Notes: generated by a model not told the origin, from the sequence alone. A stretch of 64,000 nt of DNA from Luidia sarsii (GCA_949987565.1 OX465103.1:16811280-16875279), one strand, 5' to 3'; shown: positions 22,340 through 34,900, counted from the stretch's first letter. Program-made: numbers and translations.

Positions 22340-22915
22340 CAGACAGATCGGCGGCTCCCATGGGGACGGCCAGCCAGCTGCGTCACCATGGAAACGTGGT
22401 ATTAACTGTGCCAGCGCCCAGTTTCTTATCGCGTTTACTATACGTGCGTGTGTTCACTGCTTGCTAACGAACGGAGGGGAAGGGAAGCGGGATGGAATCG
22501 CACTAGTTCGTGTCGCACGCGTGGACTATGGACTGTATGGACCCGAAAATGCGCTATAGCTGCATGTACGTGATCACCCTAACTCGCTGGTTCACTCCAT
22601 TCAGCAAGCAGTCTCAGGGCGAGGAACCAGCCACCTATAGTCGCCTGCGAATCGGGAAATAACACGAACAGGACGATGGCGTTGTTGACAGTGTAATGCC
22701 ATGGCACAAAAGTCAAACCCGGGTATCGATTTCAACATTAGATATTCTTTGGCTGTACGTTAGGGATTGATTACTGCCTCTATTGAACGTGCACTGATCG
22801 TTGGGTATCGGTTAGCGTCGGGTCTGTGCACGGCCATGCGGCGGTCTGCTTGTGCATGATAGCCATATCAGCCATTCAGTGACCGTGGACTTTGAACGCA
22901 TCAGTGAGGCGTCCT
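22340..22915. other. Upstream region of the Ig gene
   Basis: No TATA box or other clear promoter element was found directly upstream of the Ig gene. A perfect CRE (TGACGTCA) lies at 21962-21969, nearly 1 kb upstream. Confidence 0.3.
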
Positions 22916-22923
22916 GATTCAAC

Positions 22924-23904
22924 ATGTCGCTCCCCGCCGTGCTGCACGGCCTGCTGGTGTTGAGTGCCGCGCTACCATTCCGGGTCGCCGCAGCCGGGGT
23001 GAGTTTCACCGAGATGCCGGCCGACGTGACCGTGGCCGAGGGCGCCGGGGCGGCGGCCGTCCTCTCCTGCCGCGTGGACGGCGTGGACCCGGCCCTCCAG
23101 GTGGTCGCCTTCGAGCGCAACCACCACGTCATCGCCGACGGCACCGTGGTGCGCCGGCCCATCCTGGCCGACATGGGCCTGGAGCCCGCCAAGTATCGCG
23201 TCAGCCTGGACCTACTCCAGGCCGGCTCGCAGGCGCCGCGCCGCTACGCCCTGACCGTCCGCTCGCCTGGCCGGCTGGACGCCGGCAGCTTCCGCTGCCT
23301 TGTCTGCCGCAAGGACCCGACCAGCGGCGCCTGCGACGCCAACACCGTCTTCACGGCCTCGGCCTCGGCCCGGCTGGTGGTGACCTACCCGCCACCCGCT
23401 GTCTACCCTCTGTGCGCTGTGGAGACTCCCCTCTCTAGCAACGCCAGCGACTCGGTGTCGATGGTGGAGGGCGTAGCCGCCGTGTTCCGCTGCACGTCCG
23501 GGGATGCCAATCCGCCCGTGCGGCTCGTCTGGACAAGGAACGGGGTCACGATCCCGGACCAAGTGGAGACCGAGGAGGACGAGACTGGCCAGCGGACGAC
23601 CCGGCTCCGCCTGACCGTCGGCGCCCCGCGGGACAACGGCACGGTTCTGGCCTGCTCGGCCACGAGCCCCGTCTACAACGGGTCCTGCCAACTGCCGCCG
23701 CTTCTCGTCACCGCCGGCCCCGCCGACGGCGGGAATGGCAAGTGGTCGCACTCCAACGTCGTCGTTACCATTGTGCTCGCTGTCATCGTAGTCCTTCTCT
23801 TGATCGCCATCGTCGTGGCTTATGTCATGAAGCGGAAGAAGGGACGGAGAGGGTCGTCGCACGGACATACAATTGAGTATCACCCTGCCGAAACGGCAGA
23901 TTAG
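22924..23904 (+). CDS. Two-Ig-domain type I membrane protein, intronless
   Basis: Single-exon protein of 326 residues. A signal peptide (about 1-24) is followed by a V-like Ig domain with C49 and C125 (DAGSFRC; extra cysteines at 128 and 137; the usual core Trp is replaced). Next is a C2-type Ig domain with C190, W203 and C244, three N-glycosylation sites (N173, N238, N252), a transmembrane helix at 279-301 and a short basic tail ending near YHPAETAD. The order resembles nectin/CD80-like or V-and-C-type receptors. Reading frame and third-position GC are strongly biased, unlike the flanks. The lack of introns is odd, because metazoan Ig domains are normally on separate phase-1 exons; a retrocopy origin is possible. 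The start ATG has A at -3. The ligand is unknown. Confidence 0.88.
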   Translation: MSLPAVLHGLLVLSAALPFRVAAAGVSFTEMPADVTVAEGAGAAAVLSCRVDGVDPALQVVAFERNHHVIADGTVVRRPILADMGLEPAKYRVSLDLLQAGSQAPRRYALTVRSPGRLDAGSFRCLVCRKDPTSGACDANTVFTASASARLVVTYPPPAVYPLCAVETPLSSNASDSVSMVEGVAAVFRCTSGDANPPVRLVWTRNGVTIPDQVETEEDETGQRTTRLRLTVGAPRDNGTVLACSATSPVYNGSCQLPPLLVTAGPADGGNGKWSHSNVVVTIVLAVIVVLLLIAIVVAYVMKRKKGRRGSSHGHTIEYHPAETAD

Positions 23905-23984
23905 CGAAAGTGGAACTGTTAACTGAGACTCTTTTTATAACCCAAACACGCTGACGTAATGAACATCATTGCTTCTCCCTCTCG

Positions 23985-24151
23985 CTCTCACTCTACCTCT
24001 GCCTCTGCCTCTTCCTCTGCCTCTGCCTCTGCCTCTGCCTCTGCCTCTGCCTCTGCCTCTGCCTCTGCCTCTGCCTCTGCCTCTGCCTCTGCCTCTGCCT
24101 CTGCCTCTGCCTCTGCCTCTGCCTCTGCCTCTGCCTCTGCCTCTGCCTCTA

Positions 24152-24182
<31 letters not shown>

Positions 24183-24395
24183 CTCTGCCCCTGCCTCTGC
24201 CTCTGCCCCTGCCTCTGCCTCTGCCTCTGCTTCCCCCTCACCCTCCCCCTCCCCTCCCCCACCCCTCCCTCTCCCTCTCCCTCTCCCTCTCCCTCTCCCT
24301 ATCCCTCTCCCTCTCCATCTCCCTCTCCATCTCCCTCTCCCTCTCCCTCTCCATCTCCCTCTCCCTCTTTCTTTCCCTCTCCCTCCCCTTCTCTG
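23985..24395 (+). repeat. (CTGCCT)n then (CTCCCT)n array
   Basis: A hexanucleotide CTGCCT array (about 23990-24230) grades into CTCCCT (24240-24390). It sits about 90 bases after the Ig gene stop and probably lies in its 3' UTR. Open frames of 140-147 residues here (Ala-Ser, Leu-Pro, Arg-Gly repeats) are simple-repeat artefacts. Confidence 0.9.
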
Positions 24396-24603
24396 AAATA
24401 ATTTTGTCATAATTAATTAATAATTTGTCATAAGTCTGCATATTTGAGGCAAAGAAGGAAGACTTGTGATTTGTGATGTAATAGACTTCTTATCCGACTA
24501 TAGTCTGACTATAGTCTGACTTAAACGTTAATGAAGGAAAGTGCCTGAAATTACACATCCCTGTTTACATATTTGGAATAGATGTTCGTAATTTCTGACC
24601 CTC

Positions 24604-24616
24604 AATAAAGAATAAA
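24604..24616 (+). terminator. Double poly(A) signal, probably of the Ig gene
   Basis: AATAAAGAATAAA gives two AATAAA hexamers in the sense orientation. They are the first strong signals downstream of the Ig gene stop. Confidence 0.45.
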
Positions 24617-24619
24617 CAG

Positions 24620-25270
24620 ACTAAGTCTGATCCAGAGCATTGGGGTCCGAATTGTTCTCTTCCGTCCCCTTAATTCCGAAGGGTTGGAATTTCTTGCATC
24701 TGTTATTGCCATTTTTAGATTCTGTTAAGTTTGTATTCTTTTAAATTCCTTATCGACTTGCTTGCACTATCATTGCCAATTGGTTTATTTGCACATTGTC
24801 ATTATTCATCTCGTCCTCTTGTCAGCACATTAGACACTTGTTTTTAATGTGGGGATCACTTTCGATTTTTGTCTAAATACCGATCTGTGTAAGTCAGTGA
24901 AATGGCGACTAGTCGAATGTCCCGCCTATTATGCCGGCGACTAACCGACTCTTGAAAATCAATAGTCGCCCAGCACTAGTCGTGACAGCATGCAACCACG
25001 ATTCCAATTCGTGAGTCGCATCCAGCCCTTGTCCGCGTTTATTTAATATATAAAATCTTCCATTCTCTAAGCATCGGCCCCTAGTCTGCTTGGATTCTTT
25101 GTTCAAGAATACCCTCTCAAAAAGTCACTTTGAAAAAGTTGCAGTGATGGAATTTTTTTTATAGAAATGATTCATAAAATGAGTGAAAAGAACTTTGTCT
25201 TTTGTCATAATTATGTTCTTCATATAACTTGAATGGGTTGCAGGGGAAAAGCAGATCTATACTTTTATAT
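24620..25270. other. Intergenic, no gene seen
   Basis: No supported exon or repeat family. A short inverted pair around the CGACTAGTCG and GTCGGTTAGTCGC segments at 24905-24980 was noted but not assigned. Confidence 0.3.
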
Positions 25271-25274
25271 TATT

Positions 25275-26185
25275 GTCAAATTTTGGGATGGGATTGGATG
25301 TGGTAGGGGTGGGATGGGATGAGTAGGTGGGATGGAATGGATGGGATGGGATTGGATGAGTTGGATTGTGTGGGACGGGATGGGATTGGGAAGGGGTGAG
25401 ATGGAATGGGGTAGGGGTGGGATGGGGTGAGATGGGGTGGTATGGGATGGGATGGGATGGAGTGGGGTGGGGCGTGGTTGGGTGGGGATGGATAGGATGG
25501 GATGGGATGAAATGAGATGAAATGTGATGGGATGGGATGGGATATGATAAGATGGGATGAAATGGGATAGGATGGGATGAGATGAGATGCGATGTGATGT
25601 GATGGGGTGTGATGAGATGGGATGGGATGGGACGGGATGGGATGGGATGGGATGGGGTGGGATGGGATGGGATGGGATGGGATGGGATTGGATGGGATGG
25701 GATGTGATGAGATGGGATGGGATGGGACGGGATGGGATGTGATGAGATGGGATGGGATGGAACGGGATGGGATGGGATGGGGTGGGATGTGATGTGATGG
25801 GATGTGATGAGATGGATCAATGGGATGGGACGGGATGGGATGGGATGGGATGGGATGGGATGGGATGGGATGGGATGGGATGTGATTGGATGTGATGAGA
25901 TGGGATGGGATGGAACGGGATGGGATGGGATAAGATGGGGTGGGATGTGATGTGATGGGATGTGATGAGATGGGATGGGATGTGATGAGATGGGGTGGGA
26001 TGGGACGGGATGGGATAGGATGGGGTGGGTTGGGATGGGATGGGATGGGACGGGATGGGATGGGATTGGATGGGATGGGATGGGACGGGATGGGACGTGG
26101 TGGGATGGAGTGGGATTGGACGGGATGGGATGGGATGGGGTGGAATGGGTGGGGTGGGATGAGACGGGATGTAGTGTGACAGGAC
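25275..26185 (+). repeat. (GGGAT)n microsatellite, about 0.9 kb
   Basis: A pentanucleotide GGGAT array with frequent GTGAT, GAGAT and GGGGT variants. The long minus-strand frame (329 residues of SHPIP repeats) is an artefact of the repeat. Confidence 0.95.
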
Positions 26186-26433
26186 AGGGCGGGGTATATA
26201 GGGTGGGATTAGGAGAGAAGCACACCCTCCTATGGCGCTCAAACAAATCTCTTCTTTTACAGCAGTGAGCAAGACCGACTTATATTTCTTAAATCTCACT
26301 TGAATATGATTAAATAAGAACCCAACATTCCCTAAGCGCAAAAAGCAGGTTTTACTTCAGGCCCCCAGTATTCGAGTACAAGTCAGACCAAATTGGCATC
26401 AGGAGAAAAAAATCATTCTAACCAGTAAAGAAT

Positions 26434-26529
26434 GACAATTAGAGAGGTGATCAAAGTCACGCGATGTATCGTTGCTAGAAGCTTCTAGCAACGATACATC
26501 GCGTGACTTTGATCACCTCCCTAATTGTC
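26434..26529. repeat. Near-perfect 96-bp palindrome
   Basis: The sequence is its own reverse complement around AAGCTT at 26479-26484, with no spacer and one mismatched position pair. Each half includes AGGTGATCAAAGTCACGCG. The 12-base word CAGTAAAGAATG flanks it at 26423-26434 and 26570-26581. Confidence 0.9.
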
Positions 26530-26959
26530 TACACCACCGCGATGAACAACTCTTTCATTTCTATTGAATCAGTAAAGAATGCTTGTGCTTAGCAGGTTTA
26601 AGGTGCCGTTGGATTTTGGCCCAGATCGTGTAGTGAGTCACCAACTTGACATTGCCTCCTCGTGGAAGCAACTCGCTGCGTGGGGGGAGGTCGGAAGTCA
26701 CCTCCCACCTTGTCTCTAGTAATCGAGGTGCGAAGAAGAGGATGAAAGCGAAACTCGCACGAGGGGTGCAGCAAAACGGTAGGGCGGAGATGGATCCGCC
26801 GAGCCGATCATTACAATGCGTGCAGACCAAGCTCGTTTTTGATAAGGGGTTTGTCGCATGTTGACAACGTCGAAAAATGTTGATGGATGTGATTCAATTA
26901 GGGTTTTCCCTACTGGACACAATAGATCGTACATCATCAACATCATATCATATCTATGG

Positions 26960-27165
26960 AGGGACCTCACAGAGAAAGGTCCGGCTAGGATCGATTCGTC
27001 AGGCCCTCCAAGCTTTGATGTTCACTGTCTTCTTGGACATTTTAGACGGTAACCGTTTGCAACACTTTTGCGTATTATACATTTATAATGTCCACGTCAT
27101 TGTGTCTTTGAGAAAGGCCCTGCTAGGATCGAAACGTCGGCCCTTTCAATTTCCAATATTAGATT
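26960..27165 (+). repeat. Two HH2 relics
   Basis: AGAAAGGTCCGGCTAGGATCG..CGTCAGGCCC (26965-27005) and TGAGAAAGGCCCTGCTAGGATCGAAACGTCGGCC (27108-27141) match the HH2 hairpin arm. The segment 27040-27065 (ACCGTTTGCAACAC) matches the HH2 flank in the reverse orientation. Confidence 0.65.
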
Positions 27166-27542
27166 TCTACCTAATAGAGATGGACACAGACTGTTGGCTT
27201 TCACATTAGCGTGTCCTTTAGAGGTGCTAGTCCCACTTATAACAAGTTGTTATGGATCGAGGCGGCATCAAAAATAATGTCCATTCAAATCGTGGTCTTC
27301 GGGATGTGTTTTGGCAGGAGATTCTGCCTCGTCTTCCCGGCTATTGGACGACAGTAAATCACGCCACCATTCCAGACCTCCCCCGTGTACCCCTCCCTCC
27401 TCACCAACTTCCAAGAACGCTGCATCATATTTTCCTTTTGGCACCCGGATGATGGCGGCTGTGGGTGAGGCCCCCAGCAGGAGAGAAGGGGAAAGGGATT
27501 TACCCTGCCACACCAATTTTACAGAGCGGGCACTAAAACCCA

Positions 27543-27744
27543 TGACGTCATGGCAGAAGTGTCTATAAATTGCGCGGTTCGACTATTCGATGCAGGGTAC
27601 ACTTTCATTCGCCATTAGCTCCAAGATCGAGAGACAGCAGCTGACGCAAACACTCTCTAGCTCCAGAGATCGGCGACTAATTTGTTTGATTTCCCAGCGA
27701 GGAGAAAATACGGAGTGCCCATCGTCAATCAAGAACCTTATGAG
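27543..27744 (+). promoter_or_regulatory. CRE/TATA promoter and first exon of five-Kazal gene
   Basis: A perfect CRE (TGACGTCA, 27543-27550) lies 13 bases before a TATA box (TATAAAT, 27564-27570), predicting transcription near 27594. The first exon would end at 27744 (ATGAG|GTAGGT). The first ATG after the predicted start is at 27740, and it joins the exon at 31499 in the right phase (phase 2). Confidence 0.65.
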
Positions 27745-28855
27745 GTAGGTGTTTTCGGGGCGGGGGGGGGCTTGACAATAATTATAATTATGTAGGCCTT
27801 CCTCTGTGGCTCGTGCACATGTGGCATGGAGTCATGTTTGCGAGGTGGTTTGGATGATTGAGCACAGCTCGTCCTGGCTAGGCAGGTCATAGCCTCGAGA
27901 TAAAAACTATGCCTCCAGTACTGGACCACTCGAACCCCAAGTTCATGACATGACGGAACACTGAACTGGCTTCGACAATTTCGTTTGGAGCAGGAATAAT
28001 TACTTGATTTGTAACTGTGACTGCTATTTTGTTGTTGGGGCAGCTACATGTACGCTGGTGCATGTGCACACTGTTTTACGTGCTTCTGTTGCCATGTGTG
28101 ATGTTCGAGCTGTGTTTCAATCTGTTTGGGGTTATGAATGTAAAGGCCACGGGCAGAGACGGGCACATTAATAATAAACCAAGACACAGAGAGAGATAGA
28201 AATAAAGGCAGGGGCAGAGGCAGACACGGACACAGGCACAGAGAAAAAGACAGAAACCGAGGCAGGTACAGAGACAGAGACAAAGACAAAGACAGTGAGA
28301 CTGTGGCAGGCACCGATGAACCATACACAGAGTCAGTGACAGAGAAAGAAATACGGTAACAAACGCACAGAGACAGAAACATTGGGAGCGTGACATAAAC
28401 ATAATCAGACAGAGGAAAGACAGAGACAGAAAGACAGACGCTCAGAGACAGAGACGGAGAGACAAAATTAAGGCCAGAGGGCTTGTTCTTGATGTCAACA
28501 CATAACACATTGCGGGGGAGGAGGAAGTAAGTTCGTGTCCCAACCGAAGGAAATTGCAGTTGATTTCAATTTGACGCGTATATGGCTTACATTAAGAACA
28601 GCCCGTATCTCGCGTCTTATAACATAAACGGGTTTTAACCAATTTTAAGGAAGGAATCATAAGATAAACCTTCACACACAAAACCAAAGGCAAAGACAAG
28701 TTGACAATTTTGGGAGACCACCATCAAAGTTCTGGACAGCTCTGAGGGTAAGAGCGCCAGCCTGGCACACAAAACCAGAGGTGCCTTGGTTCAAAACCCG
28801 TTCCGGTCAAAGTTTTCTTAGCCATTTTTCATTGTCATTTAAAAAAGAAACACGC

Positions 28856-28904
<49 letters not shown>

Positions 28905-31900
28905 AACACAATATATCAGTGTACTTCTGGGCAGTAGATCAATGTGCAGAACATTCCTTTTCTCCACTTCAAAGTATCACATGCACATCAAGGCTATGCC
29001 TTCATGTATAATATCCCTATAAAAGTTTCACCAACTTGACGCTCTTACAGTGAAACAACATTTCCCTCTGGGACTGAGGGAGAAGGTGATGAACTGTATC
29101 AACCGGTACCGGACGCGTTGCGATGGGAAAATGTAGCTATAAAGTCAAAGTCAGGGTGTGCATGTTTTCCAGTCGGAATCCTTGAAAACGTTTTGCGGGG
29201 TATCCGGTTGGTTTTAAGATCAGCAACCCGCAAGTCACCCTGGTCAATCTGCCAGCAAGCCTATTCGGAGCCTATAGCCCGACCGCGTAATTTTTGTTTA
29301 CACCGCAGCCACAGGTTTTTTTTATATGACATGTTGAATTCGGCCTTGAAAAGAGACTACCACTGCATCGTCTGTAAAACAGGATGGAGGCCGCTCGAAA
29401 TAAGACAATTTACAAGACATCTCACATTTTTGTGACAAAGTATCTCCATTGTAAACAACAACAAAACACTTTCTGCCCTCTACAAGGAGTCCCCACTGTA
29501 CGATAACGTAATACACGCTTCATGTAGTCTGTGGCTACGGTGTAAATAAAAAATACGCAGCCCGACCAGGCTTTTATAAAAAAAGGCGAAACTTACCTCT
29601 ACTGAAGAAAGCCTACGGGAGTGCGCCCCTAATCATTCACACCTACGCGGAAGTATCGTGAAGTACCGTGTATTGACCCGACCCAGACATCCAGGAATCC
29701 TGACTCCACATTCGATCAGCTATCATTTGAAAAACAAACAACAACTATGAAGCAACAGTCATGGATTTTGTCGAAGTGCCTGTTTGTTTCGTGGGAAAGA
29801 GTCTCGGAAACTATAGGAGCTTTTTCTAGTTACGGAACATTTTACTTGGACAACGTTTGACGCTATATCGGCCAGGGAGTTCGAGCAGGGTTCAATGACC
29901 AGACGTCTTCTCTCGAATCAGAATCCCCGTCCACCTCCCCAGTCACCGACGACCTACCCGTCCCCATCCCTCATTAGCTACGCCCCCATTTCCCCTTCTA
30001 TCTGTCCCTCTAGTCCTTCGACTCTAGGTAGAGATAATAACCCAATTCCCGTAGTTCGTGTACTAAAATCAAATAGGTAAAGGATGGCCAATATACTACC
30101 ATAACAGCGTAGTGGATGTGCCTCATTAGACAGGCATATTTACAAGGCCACGGCATGATGATGGCCAGGTTTTTTTTTCCTACCAGCCAGTCAACCTCTC
30201 CACAAACTCTAGAGCCGGGTATTATCTCTCCGTTAGGTGAACAGAGAGAGAGACGTCCGGCTATGGTCCGAGTGGGACTCGATCCAGCAACCTTACGCAC
30301 TTTGGACGAACGCTCGAACCATTCCTGCAATCAATGGCCTCAATCACATGAGCGCGTGGAATTCGGATACAACTCCTTGAATGACAGCAAATAACATCTC
30401 CTGATAGGCCAGCTGTGGGTGGAGTGGGGGGAGGGGGTGCCATATAGGCCTATATACATGATATAAGCAACAGAGAAAGGTCCTGCTTTGCGAAAGCCCC
30501 TTTGGATCAAAACGTCGGGCCTCTTCATCTTTTCAGATTTTCATTTTGGTCATTTTAACGCAGTAAGTGCATGAGTTGTGTATATTATTTGACAGAATCA
30601 TGATTGTGATGGAAAACAACAATGTATTTCTTGCAAAGGTAAGCGTAAACACCGAATTCCCATATTTCCTCGGGAAAGCAATCCTGAAAAACGCACCCTT
30701 GGTGACTTAACTGGTCACGAAGGGCTGCTGTTGGTTTGTACAGTACCGGTAAGCCCGGATTGTCGGGGCCGCTTGACCTGGTGGGCGTGACAGGATAAAC
30801 CGGGACAAGACGGACACGGGAAGTTCTCCGCCCTCATAAATCCCATGCAGCAGTCTGACCGACCCGAGGCTTGCCAACAGGTCACGTCACGGGCCCGGTG
30901 TCCTGCCAAAAAGTGTCCCTGCCAAATACTGTCCGCTCATTAGCATACTGATCGCTGATTGGTTAGCGTTAGGACTATGATTAGGGTCGTTAGGGTTAGG
31001 GTTTGGATTAGAATTAGGATTGGGATTAGGATTAGGGTTAGGATTAGGGATGTTTGGGTTAGGGTTAGCGTTACGGTTACATTTAGGGTCCAACGGTACC
31101 AAAGTGCCCAACGTTGCGTGTGTTAGGCCAGCAACCATACACAATGCGTGTGTAGTGCGCAACCATACCCAAACCACGGTGGTGGAATGTCATACGTATT
31201 GGACCAATCAGCGATCAATGTACTAATGAGTGGACACTATTTGGCAGGGGACACTATTTGGCATGACACTGGGGTTGCCCTCATTACTACCGTCCTGAGG
31301 GTAACGTCATCGATTCCCCGCGTGACTTTGTAGTGCGTTTGACTTGTATTTTGACACTGACAGGGCAGCACGCAGGGTTCCATAGCAAAGACCAAGTAAT
31401 TATGGTTTCGTTCAAAAAATGCCCACTGATATTAACAATTAATTAAGAATATGAATAGTAATCCAATAGCAATTTTCCCCTTTGCCTTTCATTCACAGAT
31501 TCCACCGAGATAGTAAGTTGGGCAAAGCAGTGCATGTTCTACCCCCTGCGCTGCTCCTATGCTTCATACTCGCTCTTACCGCGTACTTTGGCGACCAGGC
31601 CTACATCGAGAACCGCGCCAGGAAAAAGGGTGAGCCATCACACGTCCCACGGGTAAAAATGGACAGGCCACTGCACCAATTGGAGGTTTGCGCAGGCAGC
31701 TTGTCACAAAGCTTCGCTCTCCGTTCGCTGTTACAAGAGCTCGGGCACGTCCATGGCACCAGCCTGGACTGCGTATACTGTAACATTGTTCGTGTGGCCC
31801 CACGAAATTTGAAGCCACTCTTCAATGAATTTGTATATTATGTTCATGGACAGCTGACCGCTGCATCCTCATCGCACTTGATCAGTGCGGTAGAGGTACC

Positions 31901-34900
31901 CGCAATGCATGACCTAGGCATCGTAAGGCTCACAACCTACCGGTACCACATTCGGGAAACCACCCAGTCAAGAATGGGGGTAATCGGCATTAGTGTACCT
32001 CTACTACCGGTACCCCATGGGAGCATAGTACATTGTAAGACTAATACAGAAGTGTTCAGAGAAGCAGTTGGTCAAGGATAGGGGTGATCTGCATTTGTTA
32101 TAATGTACATCAACTACCGCTGAAAGAATGATACATTGTATGACTGACAAAAAATATTCAAAGATGAGGCTGATCTTCGATTGTTATATACCTCTATTAC
32201 CCATGAACCATTCAATGTGTACATCGGTTCTATATATGCCTAGGGTGTTCAATCGACTCTGCATCGTTAGAGTAAATTCTCCTCACCTCTTTATCTTTGT
32301 CTATTTTGGCCGTTAGTTTGCGACACCGGGACGTGCCCTAAGATTTTGCTGGGACAGACCGTGTGCGGATCAGACGGGAGCACCTACGACCACGAGTGCT
32401 CGCTGGTACTCGCCAGTTGCGTCGGCCGGGTGGTACGCAGGGCGCACTATGGAAGGTGCACCCAGGGGGAACTGGCCACCAGCGAAACGGCCACAGGGGG
32501 AGGTGGGACTCCAGGTAAGGGTCTAGGCTCCAGGGTCTATGGCTACATCTGTGGCTATGGCTTCCGAGGCGTTGGTATTTGAACCCAACATGTTTCAATG
32601 CAGGAAGAAGGGGTGCAGTCTATAGCCCTATACAAACCATATGCCTGTTGCCTAAAGGCTATGCATGTCTTACGAGGCAACTTGCAGACAGGATTCAAGA
32701 AGAAATTGTTGACCTTTCAGACAATTAGATCAATTTCCTAAGACCGTAGCTGAAGTAATTATTTCACTGTGCAGTGTAATATCACGCTGCAAGCGGCGGC
32801 GATGGCCGGACCCCGGCAGACGGCCGCGGGGCCCTTGCCGTGAGGCATCGGCGGGCTTCTGCCTGGGGAACGTCCACGCTCCTTGATTTGCATGAAGGCA
32901 ACACTCCTCATTCATTGCAGATCAAACTGCGAGCGATGCGAGCCTCGGTGCGAACTCCATCGTCCCGGACGTCATGACGACAGCGCCCGCTCTCGATTCC
33001 GAAACAACGCCGATGCCGACCTCCGAGGCGTCACCGGGTCCAGGGCTCGAGTCAGCGCGGCATACCGCTCTGGTCACGACGGGCGCCACGCTCGGCGGTG
33101 ATACGCCCGACGCCACATCGAATGCCATGACCAGTACCGCGCCGAGTGCCACGACCGCTATCACGCCCAGTGTCACACCCTTGGCCACACCCGATGTCAT
33201 GAACTGTACCACGCCCAGTACCACTCCAAGAGCCTCGCCCAGTGTCACACCCGGTGCCACACCCAGTGCCACAGCCAATACCACATCCAGTGCCACGCCA
33301 AATGCCGCGTCCGTGTTCGATTGGCACTGCCCCGTGGACGGCCAGTGCGACTCGCTGCCCGCCCGTCCGGTCTGCGGTTCGGACGGTGTGACCCGCGCCA
33401 ACCTCTGCTCGCTGAGGGACGAAGCCTGCAGGTCCGGCAACGCTAGACTGCGATTTGTCGGGGACGGCAACTGCACTGGGACGCATGGAACGACAGCAGG
33501 TGAGGCTGGAAGACCGGAGGGTTTGCACGGTGCACCATCAGTTAGGGATAGTGTGTGGCTACACCACGTAAGTCATCTCATTCGACGAGGAGTATGGTTG
33601 TTGTACCGGCACTCTTCGGCACCGTACTCCTCGAAAGAGATGCCTTCGTTCTCTTTGCACCATTAGTTTGCGACACATATACTTGTATGTGAGTATAGTA
33701 TAAGCAGTATGCAAACCCACCGGCTACGGTTAAACTTGACAAACAGCGCAGGTGGGAAAATAATCTCACGAACGCACAGACGCGCAGCATGAGAGCACGC
33801 ACTTTATGAATCGTTTTCACCTAATCCGATTCGTGGGTTGGTTTTTTTTTCATCCCCTTTGGTACAAAGAGTGTTTCCCGTGTGGAGACTTCTTCGACCC
33901 CGTGTGCGGCACGGACAAGGTGACCTACACGAACATCTGCCAGTTGATGCGCCGGGCCTGTCTGAACCAGGACGCCGTACTCAGGGCGGCGTTCCACGGT
34001 CTCTGCGTGCTGCCGGTCTCGGGTAGGTATAGGCTCTGTAGGTCCTGACATGCGTTCTGGATTGTTCCCCCCCCCTCGGATCAAAAAGGAGGTACGTGCT
34101 TCGATGCAGCAGCAGGACTCCGTGGTCAGAGAGAACTCTCTATTTAGCTACCTGAACATCTTGGGGGGGGGGTTCCGGATGTTTTGCATACATGGGGGCA
34201 GAAATCGCAGTCTCCTGATGGTGGACAGAGAACACACTGCCCAAAACGAGATGACTCACACTTTGTCATCGCAAACACATTCCGGAGATTCCATATTTTG
34301 AGAAATTATTTAATCATTAATGATGATATCACACAATCCATGACATTCTAGCGATCGAAAATCGGTCAGTTTCGGCGGAAAAGAGGAAATTCGTTGAATT
34401 AAGTTGACAAAAATATGGTCCTCTAAAGTATGTCGTTTCCAAGGTTTTTCTCGTGACCGTGAGAAAATGGATGACGGATTGAGCCGAAACTTACACGGGT
34501 GTGCTATTTCATGTATGCTTTGATGATGACAAAAGTGTGGAGGCGATTCTTTCACCTTCGCAAAATGGTGTACCGACATCCTTACCTTTAACTGTATGTT
34601 TCCCGCCCAGTTTGTCTTCGATGGCTAGGCTGCAACGCGTTCGCCGGGCGTCCCGTGTGCGGCACGGACGGCATGACCTACCCGAGCCTGTGCTACCTCA
34701 GGCGGACGGCCTGCAAGACCAGAGATTTCACGCTGGTGAAAGCCTACGATGGGGACTGCCAAACGGGCCGACTTACCAGTACGTCATCCGTGCATACACC
34801 TTCTCTTTTCCCCCTTCGCGAAAACCCACTCTGAATTGATCGCCACCAATCACAAGATGTATCAAGATAGCCGTGTCATGCAGTCTCACTGTTGAACAGC

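Noticed and set aside
23212..23883. 223-residue minus-strand frame
   Set aside because: Shadow of the GC-rich Ig gene.
23959..24412. Ala-Ser, Leu-Pro and Arg-Gly frames of 140-147 residues
   Set aside because: Translation of the CTGCCT/CTCCCT array after the Ig gene.
25257..26246. 329-residue minus-strand SHPIP-repeat frame
   Set aside because: Translation of the GGGAT microsatellite.
30600..30638. Alternative start exon for the five-Kazal gene (ATG at 30622, phase 2)
   Set aside because: It fits the phase, but two earlier out-of-frame ATGs precede it and there is no promoter. The TATA-linked ATG at 27740 explains the start better.
30965..31090. True telomere or chromosome end
   Set aside because: The repeats are degenerate, short and enclosed by inverted termini, with genes continuing on both sides.
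33578..33640. Small inverted repeat (GAGGAGTATGG..CCGTACTCCTC) in a five-Kazal intron
   Set aside because: Arms of about 12 bp are within what chance gives in 64 kb. No other copy was noticed.
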